A stretch of 64,000 nucleotides of DNA from Jilunia laotingensis (GTDB taxonomy: Bacteria; Bacteroidota; Bacteroidia; Bacteroidales; Bacteroidaceae). How positions within the stretch are numbered: position 1 is the first letter of the stretch; every line of letters begins with the position of its first letter. Both the position numbers and the translations under genes were made by a program. The stretch covers positions 2,294,001-2,358,000 of the forward strand of contig NZ_JACRTF010000001.1 of NCBI RefSeq assembly GCF_014385165.1. The letters run 5' to 3'. Positions 1-8,450 of the stretch are shown here, piece after piece. Below the pieces are notes generated by a model. It ran no database searches and was not told where the DNA came from. It saw nothing but the letters and a program-made list of their open reading frames with translations.

Positions 1-1
1 T

Positions 2-514
2 GTCATAGCCTTATGCCGTGACTTATTTTCCAAGAAGCTGCACGATTACGGTGCTGCATGGCGTATTTTGCGTCCGGCTTCAGTTACTGACCAGATTTTT
101 ATCAAGGCCAACCGCATCCGTTGTATCGAGACCAAAGGGGTGGCATTGATCGATGAAGGTATTCGTTCGGAGTTCATTGCCATTGTCAATTACGGTATTA
201 TCGGGTTGATCCAGTTGGAATTGGGATATGCCGAATCGGCAGATATCAGCAATGAAGAGGCGATGGTGCTTTATGACAAGTATGCGAAAACCGCCTTTGA
301 ATTGATGCTTGCCAAGAATCATGATTATGACGAGGCGTGGCGCAGTATGCGTGTCAGTTCGTATACCGATCTGATCTTGATGAAGATTTATCGCACCAAA
401 CAGATAGAGAGTCTTGCAGGCGATACGTTGGTGTCCGAAGGTATTGACGCGAACTACATGGACATGATCAATTATTCCGTGTTTGGGTTAATAAAGATAG
501 AATTTGAAGGTTGA
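2..514 (+). CDS. DUF1599 domain protein, C-terminal part (5' end outside window)
   Basis: The frame is open from base 2, so the gene starts before the window; what remains is about 170 residues. DUF1599 is annotated as a nucleotide-modification-associated domain; its biochemical role is not settled. The fragment holds two copies of one motif: a block with HDYGAAWR, then D-Q-I-F-I-K, then a tail ending in NYGIIGLIQLELG, followed by a second block with HDYDEAWR, D-L-I-L-M-K, and a tail ending in NYSVFGLIKIEFEG. This indicates an internal tandem duplication. The stop overlaps the apparent TTG start of the downstream DoxX-like gene, suggesting one transcript running toward tpiA and folE. Confidence 0.75.
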   Translation, partial: VIALCRDLFSKKLHDYGAAWRILRPASVTDQIFIKANRIRCIETKGVALIDEGIRSEFIAIVNYGIIGLIQLELGYAESADISNEEAMVLYDKYAKTAFELMLAKNHDYDEAWRSMRVSSYTDLILMKIYRTKQIESLAGDTLVSEGIDANYMDMINYSVFGLIKIEFEG

Positions 515-1865
515 GAATTTAAATATTATCCTGAAGGTTTGGACAAACGTCTGCCGTTTTCTGCTGGCGTTCGCGTTCATCTTCTCCGGTTTTGTAAAAG
601 CTGTCGATCCATTGGGGTCGCAATACAAGATACAAGACTATCTCGAAGCCTTTGGAATGACCTCTTGGCTACCATCCTTTTTCCCTATATTGGCAGCCAT
701 CCTTTTGTCAGCGCTTGAGTTTTCGGTTGGGGTATGTATGTTTTTCGGGATACGGAAAACGGTGACTACCACGCTGGCTCTTTTGATCATGGTCTTCATG
801 ACACCGTTGACACTTTATCTGGCATTGGAGAATCCCGTTTCCGATTGTGGCTGTTTTGGTGATGCTTGGGTGTTGACCAACTGGGAGACTTTCGGGAAGA
901 ATATCGTGTTACTCATTGCCGCCATATCTACCTTCCGATGGAAAAAACTGATTTTACGTTTTATAACGGCAAAGACGGAATGGCTTGTGTCTTTGTATAC
1001 CATTTTGTTCGTATTCTCTCTCTCTTTCTATTGCTTGGCACATCTGCCGATTTTGGATTTTCGCCCCTATAAGATAGGAAAGAGCATTCCGGAAGGAATG
1101 GCGATGCCGGAGGGTGCAAAGCCAAGCGTCTATGAAACGACTTTTGTCTTAGAAAAAGACGGAGTGAGGAAGGAGTTTACACTTGAGAATTATCCGGACA
1201 GTACTTGGACGTTTGTCGATACCCGTACCGTGCTGAAGGAAAAAGGTTACGAACCTCCTATTCACGATTTCTCATTGGTGGAGCAGGCTACGGACGAAGA
1301 TATTACAGACGATGTGCTGACCGACATGAACTATACCTTCCTGTTGGTGGCGCACAGGATAGAAAATGCCGACGATAGCAATATCGATCTGATAAATGAG
1401 ATCTATGACTATTCGGTGGAGAACGGATATCGCTTTTATTGCCTGACCTCCTCTCCGGATGAAGAGATAGAGATATGGCGTGACAAGACCGGTGCGGAAT
1501 ATCCGTTTTGCATGGTAGATGATATCACGTTGAAAACGATGGTTCGTTCTAATCCGGGACTGATGCTGATAAGGAACGGAGTCATCCTGAATAAGTGGAA
1601 TGATGCCGACCTGCCCGATGAGTATGAGTTGTCGGGAAAGCTGGAAAGTCTGGCCTTGGGCAAACAGAAGCAGGTAAGTGACGGAAGGACAATCGGTTAT
1701 GTATTCCTTTGGTTCGCTGTTCCGTTGTTGTTGGTGCTGGGACTGGACGTTTTGGTGATAAAACGTCGGGAGAAGAAAAGCGAAGCACTCAGAAGGAGAA
1801 ACGCTCGCCTTATTCGCGAAAGTGCATTAAATCAGGAGGAGTCTAAGGATGATAATCCTGTCTGA
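504..1865 (+). CDS. DoxX/MauE-like membrane protein with C-terminal extension
   Basis: A 453-residue membrane protein. The first half carries four hydrophobic segments (about residues 13-35, 60-85, 88-110 and 130-148), as in the DoxX/MauE family, with the motif DCGCFGD near residue 113, a Cys-X-Cys site typical of redox-associated MauE-like proteins. A fifth segment lies near residue 165 and a sixth near 400; between them is a roughly 220-residue soluble domain, followed by a basic, Arg/Lys-rich tail. Function is inferred only as redox-linked membrane protein. The start used is TTG overlapping the end of the DUF1599 gene by 11 bases; no ATG lies near, so translational coupling is likely. tpiA follows after about 50 bases. 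Confidence 0.75.
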   Translation: MKVENLNIILKVWTNVCRFLLAFAFIFSGFVKAVDPLGSQYKIQDYLEAFGMTSWLPSFFPILAAILLSALEFSVGVCMFFGIRKTVTTTLALLIMVFMTPLTLYLALENPVSDCGCFGDAWVLTNWETFGKNIVLLIAAISTFRWKKLILRFITAKTEWLVSLYTILFVFSLSFYCLAHLPILDFRPYKIGKSIPEGMAMPEGAKPSVYETTFVLEKDGVRKEFTLENYPDSTWTFVDTRTVLKEKGYEPPIHDFSLVEQATDEDITDDVLTDMNYTFLLVAHRIENADDSNIDLINEIYDYSVENGYRFYCLTSSPDEEIEIWRDKTGAEYPFCMVDDITLKTMVRSNPGLMLIRNGVILNKWNDADLPDEYELSGKLESLALGKQKQVSDGRTIGYVFLWFAVPLLLVLGLDVLVIKRREKKSEALRRRNARLIRESALNQEESKDDNPV

Positions 1866-1916
1866 GCCCGATTTTGATATATAATTGATCATTAACCCTT
1901 TTAATAATTAGACAAA

Positions 1917-2672
1917 ATGAGAAAGAACATTGTTGCAGGAAACTGGAAGATGAACAAAACCCTCCAAGAGGGCGTTGCTTTGGCAAAAGAACTGAATGAA
2001 GCATTGGTTGCTGACAAACCTAATTGCGATGTAGTGATCTGTACGCCATTCATCCACTTGGCTTCTGTCACTCCTATCGTTGACGCTGCTGTGATTGGCG
2101 TAGGTGCAGAAAACTGTGCCGACAAGGAATCAGGAGCTTACACAGGAGAAGTGTCAGCCGCTATGGTTGCTTCGACCGGTGCAAAATACGTTATTTTGGG
2201 CCACTCGGAACGCCGCGCTTATTATGGTGAGACAGTCGAGATCCTGAAAGAGAAAGTGAAATTGGCTTTAGCTAACGGTCTGACTCCTATCTTCTGCATT
2301 GGCGAAGTGTTGGAAGAGCGTGAGGCCAACAAGCAGAATGAAGTGGTTGCCGCACAGCTGGCTTCCGTATTCGATCTGTCTGCCGAAGATTTTGCAAAGA
2401 TTATTTTGGCTTACGAACCAGTTTGGGCTATCGGAACTGGCAAGACTGCCACTCCTGACCAGGCTCAGGAAATCCATGCGTTCATCCGTTCTTGCGTTGC
2501 CGGAAAATATGGTAAAGAGATCGCTGACAATACTTCTATCCTTTATGGTGGAAGCTGCAAGCCTTCTAACGCAAAAGAACTGTTTGCCAACCCGGACGTT
2601 GACGGTGGTTTGATCGGTGGCGCTGCTTTGAAGGTTGCCGATTTCAAGGGAATTATCGATGCGTTTAAATAA
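1917..2672 (+). CDS. tpiA: triosephosphate isomerase
   Basis: Interconverts dihydroxyacetone phosphate and glyceraldehyde-3-phosphate in cytosolic glycolysis and gluconeogenesis. The 251-residue length is normal for the family. Visible motifs are the N-terminal GNWKMN with the substrate-binding Lys, ILGHSERR with the electrophilic His, [15 protein letters not shown] with the catalytic Glu and flexible lid, and the phosphate-binding [10 protein letters not shown] and GGLIGGAAL loops. The ATG start fits the family N-terminus exactly. It sits between a DoxX-like gene and a SPOR gene on the same strand; a terminator-like hairpin follows its stop. Confidence 0.98.
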   Translation: MRKNIVAGNWKMNKTLQEGVALAKELNEALVADKPNCDVVICTPFIHLASVTPIVDAAVIGVGAENCADKESGAYTGEVSAAMVASTGAKYVILGHSERRAYYGETVEILKEKVKLALANGLTPIFCIGEVLEEREANKQNEVVAAQLASVFDLSAEDFAKIILAYEPVWAIGTGKTATPDQAQEIHAFIRSCVAGKYGKEIADNTSILYGGSCKPSNAKELFANPDVDGGLIGGAALKVADFKGIIDAFK

Positions 2673-2685
2673 AATAAGAATGAAG

Positions 2686-2714
2686 AGGGAAGAATTAAGA
2701 ATTCTTCCCTTTTA
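2686..2714 (+). terminator. terminator-like hairpin after tpiA
   Basis: A perfect 11-bp stem, AGGGAAGAATT with AATTCTTCCCT, closes a 3-base loop and is followed by TTTT, 14 bases after the tpiA stop. It looks like an intrinsic terminator or mRNA-stabilising stem between tpiA and the SPOR gene. Confidence 0.65.
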
Positions 2715-2728
2715 ACCTTCCACTTGCC

Positions 2729-3172
2729 ATGCGTATTATTTTACTTTTGTTGCTATCTGTTTTTGCTGTCAACATGCAGTCTCAGAACATTGTGAAGAGT
2801 CTGGAACGTTATGTTCCGGGACAGGGAAAGGTGACTATTCACCAGGATCCTCGTATTGAAGCTTTGTTAGGAACCGAACATAAGGTTGGCGGTGATCAGA
2901 CTGTGCTGAAATCGTCAGGATATCGTGTACAGGTATATGCCGGAAACAATTCCCGTGCTGCCCGTAGCGAAGCCACTCATGTAGCTTCGAAAGTGAATGA
3001 ATATTTTCCGGATTTGAAGACCTATACGTTTTTCACATCCCCCCGTTGGTTGTGCCGTGTCGGTGATTTCCGCAGTATCGAAGAAGCGGATGCCATGATG
3101 CGCAAGTTGAGAGCCACCGGCATTTTCAGGGAAGTGTCCATTGTCAAAGATCAAATAAATATTCCTTTATAA
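2729..3172 (+). CDS. secreted SPOR-domain protein
   Basis: A 147-residue protein with a hydrophobic signal peptide (about residues 1-18). Its C-terminal half (about residues 65-147) resembles a SPOR domain: [18 protein letters not shown], then a strand and helix ending in [35 protein letters not shown] domains bind denuded peptidoglycan glycan strands at division sites, so a periplasmic envelope role is inferred. It lies 8 bases before folE and is probably co-transcribed with it. Confidence 0.85.
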   Translation: MRIILLLLLSVFAVNMQSQNIVKSLERYVPGQGKVTIHQDPRIEALLGTEHKVGGDQTVLKSSGYRVQVYAGNNSRAARSEATHVASKVNEYFPDLKTYTFFTSPRWLCRVGDFRSIEEADAMMRKLRATGIFREVSIVKDQINIPL

Positions 3173-3179
3173 ACTCACT

Positions 3180-3761
3180 ATGTTAGGAAAAGAAGAAATA
3201 GTCTCTCCAAATCTGGAGGAATTGAAAAGCCATTATCACAGTATTATTACCTTATTGGGCGAGGATGCCGAAAGAGAAGGTTTGTTGAAGACTCCGGAAA
3301 GGGTGGCAAAAGCGATGCTGAGTCTGACCAAAGGTTATCATATGGACCCGCATGAAGTGCTTCGTTCGGCCAAGTTCAAGGAAGAATATAGCCAGATGGT
3401 GATTGTCAAGGACATTGATTTCTTTTCTCTTTGTGAACATCACATGCTTCCGTTTTACGGAAAGGCGCATGTAGCTTACATTCCCAATGGTTATATCACC
3501 GGTTTGAGCAAGATTGCCCGCGTGGTCGATATCTTCTCTCATCGTCTGCAAGTACAAGAACGAATGACTTTGCAAATCAAGGAATGTATTCAAGAAACGC
3601 TGAACCCGCTGGGGGTCATGGTCGTAGTAGAAGCTAAACATATGTGTATGCAGATGCGGGGTGTGGAGAAGCAAAATTCCATTACGACTACTTCCGACTT
3701 TACAGGTGCTTTCAATCAGGCAAAAACTCGGGAAGAGTTTATGGATTTGATTAATCGATGA
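3180..3761 (+). CDS. folE: GTP cyclohydrolase I
   Basis: Converts GTP to 7,8-dihydroneopterin triphosphate, the first step of folate and pterin synthesis (also feeding queuosine; queA lies about 35 kb downstream). The 193-residue length is typical. Zinc and catalytic residues are visible in [22 protein letters not shown] and in [14 protein letters not shown], and the substrate loop is in [21 protein letters not shown]. It follows the SPOR gene by 8 bases; downstream is a long intergenic region with a 22-bp repeat array. Confidence 0.97.
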   Translation: MLGKEEIVSPNLEELKSHYHSIITLLGEDAEREGLLKTPERVAKAMLSLTKGYHMDPHEVLRSAKFKEEYSQMVIVKDIDFFSLCEHHMLPFYGKAHVAYIPNGYITGLSKIARVVDIFSHRLQVQERMTLQIKECIQETLNPLGVMVVVEAKHMCMQMRGVEKQNSITTTSDFTGAFNQAKTREEFMDLINR

Positions 3762-4301
3762 AGTAAGAGGGAAAAGTTTAGAATCAAGAGGGAAGAAAGA
3801 AGTATTGAGAGTTGATAAGAGAGAATGAAGAGGGGAAATTTGAGATGCAGTTACTCCTGTCAGTCTCTTTTGAAAGTCTCTTTTGGCAAATCCTCTGAAT
3901 CTTCGTCGTTTGTGAATTCTGTCAATGGGGCGGAGTTTTATACTTCATTGATCGAATGATAAAAAGATAATCGCTCAAAAATAGAAGAAGATTGTCAAAT
4001 AATATTCCAGTTCTTTAGTTAGGCACATGACTTGTAAAATTGCTGTTTTGGATAAGTCTTTTCTGAAATGCAGGATATAAATGCTTGATTATCAAAATAT
4101 TTTGGTCGCTTTTCTTCCTCGGTGATGAACACCCTGTTCCTCGGTGATGAACGATCTCTTCATCGGTGAGCAACAGTCCCTTCATCGGTGAGCAGCAAAG
4201 TGTTCCTCGGTGCCGGGTATTTACTATGGCTTCTGCTACTTATTAGTGTAAACTATTTTCACTCAATTCCTCCTTCTTTACTCTTCCTTCGTCTCTTTTT
4301 C
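3762..4301. other. 540-bp convergent intergenic region between folE and dnaG
   Basis: No convincing gene. The first 90 bases are purine-rich (many GAAGAGGG-like stretches), the middle is A+T-rich, and positions 4115-4214 hold a 22-bp-period repeat array described separately. I see no clear intrinsic terminator for either gene. Confidence 0.6.
4115..4214. repeat. 22-bp-period repeat array, family A, five units
   Basis: The core TCGGTGA occurs at 4119, 4141, 4163, 4185 and (as TCGGTGC) 4207, each exactly 22 bases apart. Flanks are TTCC or TTCA before the core and TGAAC or GCAAC after it; the remaining 5-6 bases vary. Here the core is in the TCGGTGA orientation, while in the arrays at 18.7 and 34.4 kb it is the reverse complement TCACCGA between the same kind of flanks. 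It lies between the converging folE and dnaG genes. Confidence 0.85.
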
Positions 4302-6335
4302 TTATCTTAACACCACCCTGTCTCCCAGCCGCTTTGCCATCAGTTTTTCGATCTCTTTCATATCCTTATGGCGTTGCATCAGGGCAGCGCATTTCTCGTC
4401 ATCCTCCGCAATGGCTGGGTCTTGCAGGGCATACATGATATGCTTCAGCTCCGCGGCAACGATGGCGTTCTTGAAATTAATCATCAAAATGGGGACTAAT
4501 TCGAAGAGGCGTTCTTCATCGGTGATGATCTTCTGCGTTTTGGAATGGAACTTGCTTAGTTGATACCTGTCGCTTGCAAGTTCGGTAGCTACTGCGCTGA
4601 TTGCCGGATCGGGATGAGCGATAAAATATCGTTCGGTGACAAAGCCGGAATCGTGAATGTGCGATGCTGCCTCTGAAAGGATGCGGCGGTGAACTGGATT
4701 GTGCAGAGCAAGGTCATCCTCCTTTAAGTCGTTGATGACATATTCGATGACACTGATGGGAACCTCTTTTCCTTCCTCGTCTTCCACATTGCACATGATT
4801 TTCTCTCCGTAGCGCACCACTGCCTGGATAATCAACCGTTCGTATTTGTAGAATTCCTGTCCCTCTTTGCCTTCCTGCGGGATGTATGACTGGTACGTAT
4901 CGAGGTTTTCTCCCTCTTCAGGCGGGAAGGGTGGGGGAACGGCATTTCCCGCCAGGTCACTTCCCGGAACCTCTGCCGTTGCATCGGGTGTATTATTATA
5001 GGTCGGCTTATTTGCCTTTTCAGCTAAGGCTTCCCGGCGTTTGGCCACCTCGGAAACCAGCAATTTATCTTCCACATGGAGCAATTGCCCGCATTCCTTA
5101 ATGTAAACATCGCGTACGATGGCTTCAGGGATCACTGAAATGCTTTGTACGAGGCTGTTGATCAGTTCCGCCCGTTTGATGGGGTCCTTACCGGCATCTT
5201 CCAGCAGAAGGCTGGTTTTGAACCGGAGGAAATCCGTCTCATGTTCCTGGATAAATTGTTGGAACTCCGTTGCATTATGTTTCCGGGCGAATGAGTCGGG
5301 ATCGTCTCCGTCCGGTAAAAGGCAAACTTTGATATTCATTCCCTCCTCCAACAACATGTCTATTCCCCGGATGGAAGCCTTGATGCCCGCCATGTCTCCG
5401 TCATAGAGTACTGTGATGTTGTTCGTAAAACGGTGGATCAGCCTGATTTGTCCCGGAGTGAGTGCCGTTCCCGAAGAGGCGACCACATTTTCCACCCCTG
5501 ACTGGTGCATGGATATCACATCCGTATAACCTTCTACCAGGAAGCACCGGTCCTGCTTCACCATCGCTTGTTTGGCGAAATAAATGCCGTATAACTCGTT
5601 ACTTTTATGGTAGATTTCCGATTCGGGCGAATTGACGTACTTCACCTTGACCCCTTTGGTCTGGCTACTGAGTACGCGGCCACCGAACGCCACGACTTTT
5701 CCCGAAAGGGTATGTACGGGGAAGATGACACGCCCCCAGAAACGGTCGCGCAGGCGGTGGTCATCCGTTTCATAACAAAGTCCGGTTTTGACGAGGTACT
5801 CCTTTTTGTATCCCTTGCGGAGCGCCTCTTGTGAGAGGGCATCATGGCTTTCCGTGCAATATCCCAATTGGAACTTCTCGATGATGTCGTCCCGGAAACC
5901 GCGTTGGCGCAGGTAAGCCATGCCGATGCTGCGTCCGTCCACATGATTGTGGAGGATGTTCTGGAAATAATCGCGGGCGAAGTTGTTGACGATGAACATG
6001 CTTTCACGTTCGCTCTGCACCATCTTTTCTTCGCTGGTCAGTTCCCGTTCCTTGATTTCGATGTTGTATTTCTTCGCCAGGAATTTCAGGGCTTCGGGAT
6101 ACGTCATCTGCTCATGCTCCATGATGAAATGCACGGCATTTCCTCCTTTTCCGCAGGCGAAACATTTGCATAGCCCTTTGGCGGGCGAGACGTAGAACGA
6201 AGGAGTTTTGTCGCTATGGAAAGGGCACAGTCCGACATAGTTCACCCCGCGCTTTTTCAGCGTGACGAATTCCGATACGACATCTACAATCTGTGCGGCA
6301 TCGATAATGCGGTCTATGGTGGGCTGGTCTATCAT
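4302..6335 (-). CDS. dnaG: DNA primase
   Basis: Synthesises RNA primers for the replisome. The 677 residues show the N-terminal CHC2 zinc finger (C37, H40, C58, C61), the RNA-polymerase/Toprim core (FLVEGYTDVISMHQSG with the catalytic Glu, then LYDGDMAGIKAS), and a C-terminal region (about 530-677) suited to DnaB helicase binding. A Pro/acid-rich linker near residues 450-485 separates the domains. The ATG start fits the family N-terminus. It is read from its own promoter at about 6360-6391 and appears monocistronic. Confidence 0.98.
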   Translation of the reverse strand: MIDQPTIDRIIDAAQIVDVVSEFVTLKKRGVNYVGLCPFHSDKTPSFYVSPAKGLCKCFACGKGGNAVHFIMEHEQMTYPEALKFLAKKYNIEIKERELTSEEKMVQSERESMFIVNNFARDYFQNILHNHVDGRSIGMAYLRQRGFRDDIIEKFQLGYCTESHDALSQEALRKGYKKEYLVKTGLCYETDDHRLRDRFWGRVIFPVHTLSGKVVAFGGRVLSSQTKGVKVKYVNSPESEIYHKSNELYGIYFAKQAMVKQDRCFLVEGYTDVISMHQSGVENVVASSGTALTPGQIRLIHRFTNNITVLYDGDMAGIKASIRGIDMLLEEGMNIKVCLLPDGDDPDSFARKHNATEFQQFIQEHETDFLRFKTSLLLEDAGKDPIKRAELINSLVQSISVIPEAIVRDVYIKECGQLLHVEDKLLVSEVAKRREALAEKANKPTYNNTPDATAEVPGSDLAGNAVPPPFPPEEGENLDTYQSYIPQEGKEGQEFYKYERLIIQAVVRYGEKIMCNVEDEEGKEVPISVIEYVINDLKEDDLALHNPVHRRILSEAASHIHDSGFVTERYFIAHPDPAISAVATELASDRYQLSKFHSKTQKIITDEERLFELVPILMINFKNAIVAAELKHIMYALQDPAIAEDDEKCAALMQRHKDMKEIEKLMAKRLGDRVVLR

Positions 6336-6359
6336 GAAACGTTCCTTTGTTTAGCCATG

Positions 6360-6391
6360 CAAAGGTACTGGATATTTTCGTTAAAATCAAA
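6360..6391 (-). promoter_or_regulatory. promoter of dnaG
   Basis: On the minus strand TTTG (6388-6391) and TACCTTTG (6360-6367) are separated by 20 bases, matching the Bacteroides -33/-7 consensus TTTG and TAnnTTTG. It lies about 25 bases before the dnaG start codon. Confidence 0.8.
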
Positions 6392-6432
6392 TCGCGAAGC
6401 CCGTTGGTTCGGTTAAATCATGCGCATTATTG

Positions 6433-6464
6433 TTTGTTTTGTTTATAAACTTTTCCTATCTTTG
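6433..6464 (+). promoter_or_regulatory. promoter of the Rpn-family gene
   Basis: TTTG (6433-6436) and TATCTTTG (6457-6464), spaced by 20 bases, match the Bacteroides consensus and lie about 40 bases before the downstream start codon. Confidence 0.75.
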
Positions 6465-6505
6465 TTGTGTTACAACTTATATAATAATCAATAGAATAAA
6501 TCATT

Positions 6506-7429
6506 ATGGGTAATAGTCCGCGTTTAGTACGTTTCGACTGGGCTGCCAAGCGGTTGCTCCGTAATAAGTCGAATTTTGTCATACTGGAAGGTTTCCTCAC
6601 CACGTTGCTGGGTGAGAAAATTCGTATTGAACGTATATTGGAGAGCGAGGGCAATCAGGATCGTTTTGAGGATAAGTTCAACCGGGTGGACATGTTGGCG
6701 GAAAACAGCAAGGGGGAACTGATTATTATCGAGGTGCAGAATAGTAGCGAGGTGGATTATTTTCACCGGATGCTTTACGGCACTTGCAAAGCGATTGCGG
6801 AATATATCAACCAGGGTGACCCTTATGATCAGGTGCATAAAGTGTATTCGGTTAATATAGTCTATTTCGATTTGGGACAAGGGGAAGATTATGTCTATCA
6901 TGGATATACTGTGTTCCGTGGGCTTCATAACGATGATGTGCTGCAACTTTCCGTTGCCCAGCAGCAAAAGTTTATTCGTCGTGAAGCCGGTGAGCTTTTC
7001 CCTGAGTATTATGTGCTGCGCGTGAATGATTTTGACAGACATGCTGTAACACCGCTTGACGAATGGATTCTTTTCCTCAAGACCGGGGAGATAGACGAGC
7101 ATGTCAATGCCGAAGGATTGCTTGAGGCACGAAACCGTCTTCGCATAGATGACCTGGATGAAGAGGAGCGCAAAGCTTACCTGAGACATCAGGAAAATGT
7201 GAGGTATCAGAAAAGTTTGTTGGAAACGAAATTGATCGAAGGTAAGTTGGAAGGAAAATTGGAAGGCCGTGCTGAAGGGCTTGCCGAAGGGCTTGCTGAA
7301 GGACGTGCCGAGGGAGAATTGGAAACTAAACGGACGATTGCCCGTAATATGAAAACAACTGGAGTTGACATTGCGGTAATTTCACAGTGTACTGGCTTGT
7401 CGGTTGATGAAATTGAAAAACTAACTTAA
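6506..7429 (+). CDS. Rpn/PD-(D/E)XK nuclease-family protein
   Basis: A 307-residue member of the Rpn (recombination-promoting nuclease, 'putative transposase') family. The nuclease core is visible as D62 in NRVDMLAE and E76-V77-Q78 in LIIIEVQ, followed by the conserved YGTCKAIAEYINQG. Family members in E. coli cut DNA and have been linked to phage defence. Residues 245-272 are seven tandem tetrapeptides (EGKL, EGRA, EGLA and variants) encoded by 12-bp repeats at 7238-7321, then a short helical C-terminal domain. It has its own promoter and a strong terminator, so it is a self-contained unit between dnaG and tyrA. It could act in defence or recombination; the sequence does not say which. Confidence 0.85.
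   Translation: MGNSPRLVRFDWAAKRLLRNKSNFVILEGFLTTLLGEKIRIERILESEGNQDRFEDKFNRVDMLAENSKGELIIIEVQNSSEVDYFHRMLYGTCKAIAEYINQGDPYDQVHKVYSVNIVYFDLGQGEDYVYHGYTVFRGLHNDDVLQLSVAQQQKFIRREAGELFPEYYVLRVNDFDRHAVTPLDEWILFLKTGEIDEHVNAEGLLEARNRLRIDDLDEEERKAYLRHQENVRYQKSLLETKLIEGKLEGKLEGRAEGLAEGLAEGRAEGELETKRTIARNMKTTGVDIAVISQCTGLSVDEIEKLT
7238..7321 (+). repeat. seven in-frame 12-bp repeats in the Rpn-family gene
   Basis: Units start at 7238, 7250, 7262, 7274, 7286, 7298 and 7310, each beginning GAAGG or GAGGG and encoding a tetrapeptide beginning Glu-Gly. Gain or loss of a unit would keep the frame, so length variation between strains is possible. Confidence 0.85.
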
Positions 7430-7468
7430 GTTATTTATAATATGGCACATGTGTGCATGCATTAATAT

Positions 7469-7511
7469 AAGAACGGACAAGAATATGTTTATTTATTGTC
7501 CGTTCTTTTTG
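7469..7511 (+). terminator. terminator after the Rpn-family gene
   Basis: A perfect 12-bp stem (AAGAACGGACAA at 7469-7480 with TTGTCCGTTCTT at 7496-7507) with a 15-base loop, followed by TTTGTTTT, 40 bases after the stop codon. It separates this unit from the converging tyrA. Confidence 0.85.
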
Positions 7512-7584
7512 TTTTGCTTCACTATGAAGACATCTTTTACGATCAGACTGGCAAATTCGTCTATGATAAAGAAGAATATTGCCT

Positions 7585-8358
7585 TTATTTGATCTTTTCC
7601 CTTATTTTCGTCAGATACTTCTTCATCCCTTCCGCATCCTTATTATTGATGATTTCCAGCAAGTTCTTCAGCTCGGTACGTATATTCTCCACTTGTGCCG
7701 GAGTACGGGGATTAAAAAGGATTTCCTGCAAAAGGTAATCGTCTTCGCTCAGCAATCCTTTGGCAATCGCCATGTGTTTTTTAAAAGTCGTTCCCGGGGC
7801 CTCCTGATGTTTCATTACGGCGGAAAATACGAACGTAGAAACAAACGGGATCGAAAGCGAATAGGCTACCGTTTCATCATGTTCATCGAATGTGTACTCA
7901 AAAATGTTCAGGTGCAGCGTCTGATAGAGATCCTTGAAGAATATCTTTCCGAGATGGTCGCCCTCGCTGATGATGATGGCATTCTCGCTACTCAGATTGC
8001 TGAGGCTGGCAAAGGTCGGGCCGAACATCGGATGACTGGAGACATAACGGAATCCACTCTCTTCATAGAATTTTTTCAATCCGGTTTTCACGGAGGCGAT
8101 ATCACTGATGATGCAATCTTTCGGCAATACCGGCAATACGGTGCGAAAAGCATCCAGCGTATATTTAACGGTTGCCGCATTGATAACCAGTTCGGGTTCG
8201 AAATCTTTGATCTCATCCAACGTAGTGAAACGGTAAGTGTTGTATACAAAACGCAACTGGTGCGGATTGACATCAAAAACAGCCGTCTCATGCTGAAAAC
8301 TTAGTATATCTGTAAAGAAGGAGCCCATTTTACCGGCTCCGAGAATTAATATCCGCAT
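7585..8358 (-). CDS. tyrA: prephenate dehydrogenase
   Basis: Oxidative decarboxylation of prephenate for tyrosine synthesis. The 257 residues begin with a Rossmann motif (MRILILGAGKMGSFF) and contain the family motif SSHPMFGPTFA near residue 110. The length is short for TyrA: there is no fused chorismate mutase or ACT domain, and the chorismate mutase is instead fused to the DAHP synthase just upstream. It is the last gene of the minus-strand operon pheA - aminotransferase - DAHP synthase - tyrA and so should fall under the pheA attenuator, unless the 66-bp A+T-rich gap before it carries a promoter. Confidence 0.93.
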   Translation of the reverse strand: MRILILGAGKMGSFFTDILSFQHETAVFDVNPHQLRFVYNTYRFTTLDEIKDFEPELVINAATVKYTLDAFRTVLPVLPKDCIISDIASVKTGLKKFYEESGFRYVSSHPMFGPTFASLSNLSSENAIIISEGDHLGKIFFKDLYQTLHLNIFEYTFDEHDETVAYSLSIPFVSTFVFSAVMKHQEAPGTTFKKHMAIAKGLLSEDDYLLQEILFNPRTPAQVENIRTELKNLLEIINNKDAEGMKKYLTKIREKIK

Positions 8359-8450
8359 GGAGAATTAATAATTAAAAATTAATAATGAAAAACGAGGAGA
8401 AGGGGGATAATGGGTAATTAAAAATTAATAATTATTAATTATCTCCATCT
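8359..8450. repeat. A+T-rich AATTAATAATTAAAA-type repeat between tyrA and DAHP synthase
   Basis: The 66-base gap and the end of the upstream gene contain repeated AATTAATAATTAAAA and ATTAATAATTATTAATT blocks in both orientations, plus AATAATGAAAAACG. Closely similar sequence lies between recQ and recJ (15151-15234) and just before fmt (about 21783-21807), suggesting a dispersed short element. Confidence 0.6.

Noticed and set aside
4115..4214. 22-bp arrays read as CRISPR
   Set aside because: Units are 22 bases in total with only a 7-16-base conserved part and 5-6 variable bases; there is no repeat-spacer structure of CRISPR size and no cas gene.
6216..6416. Plus-strand ORF across the dnaG start
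   Set aside because: Antisense to dnaG's zinc-finger region and its promoter; no family features.
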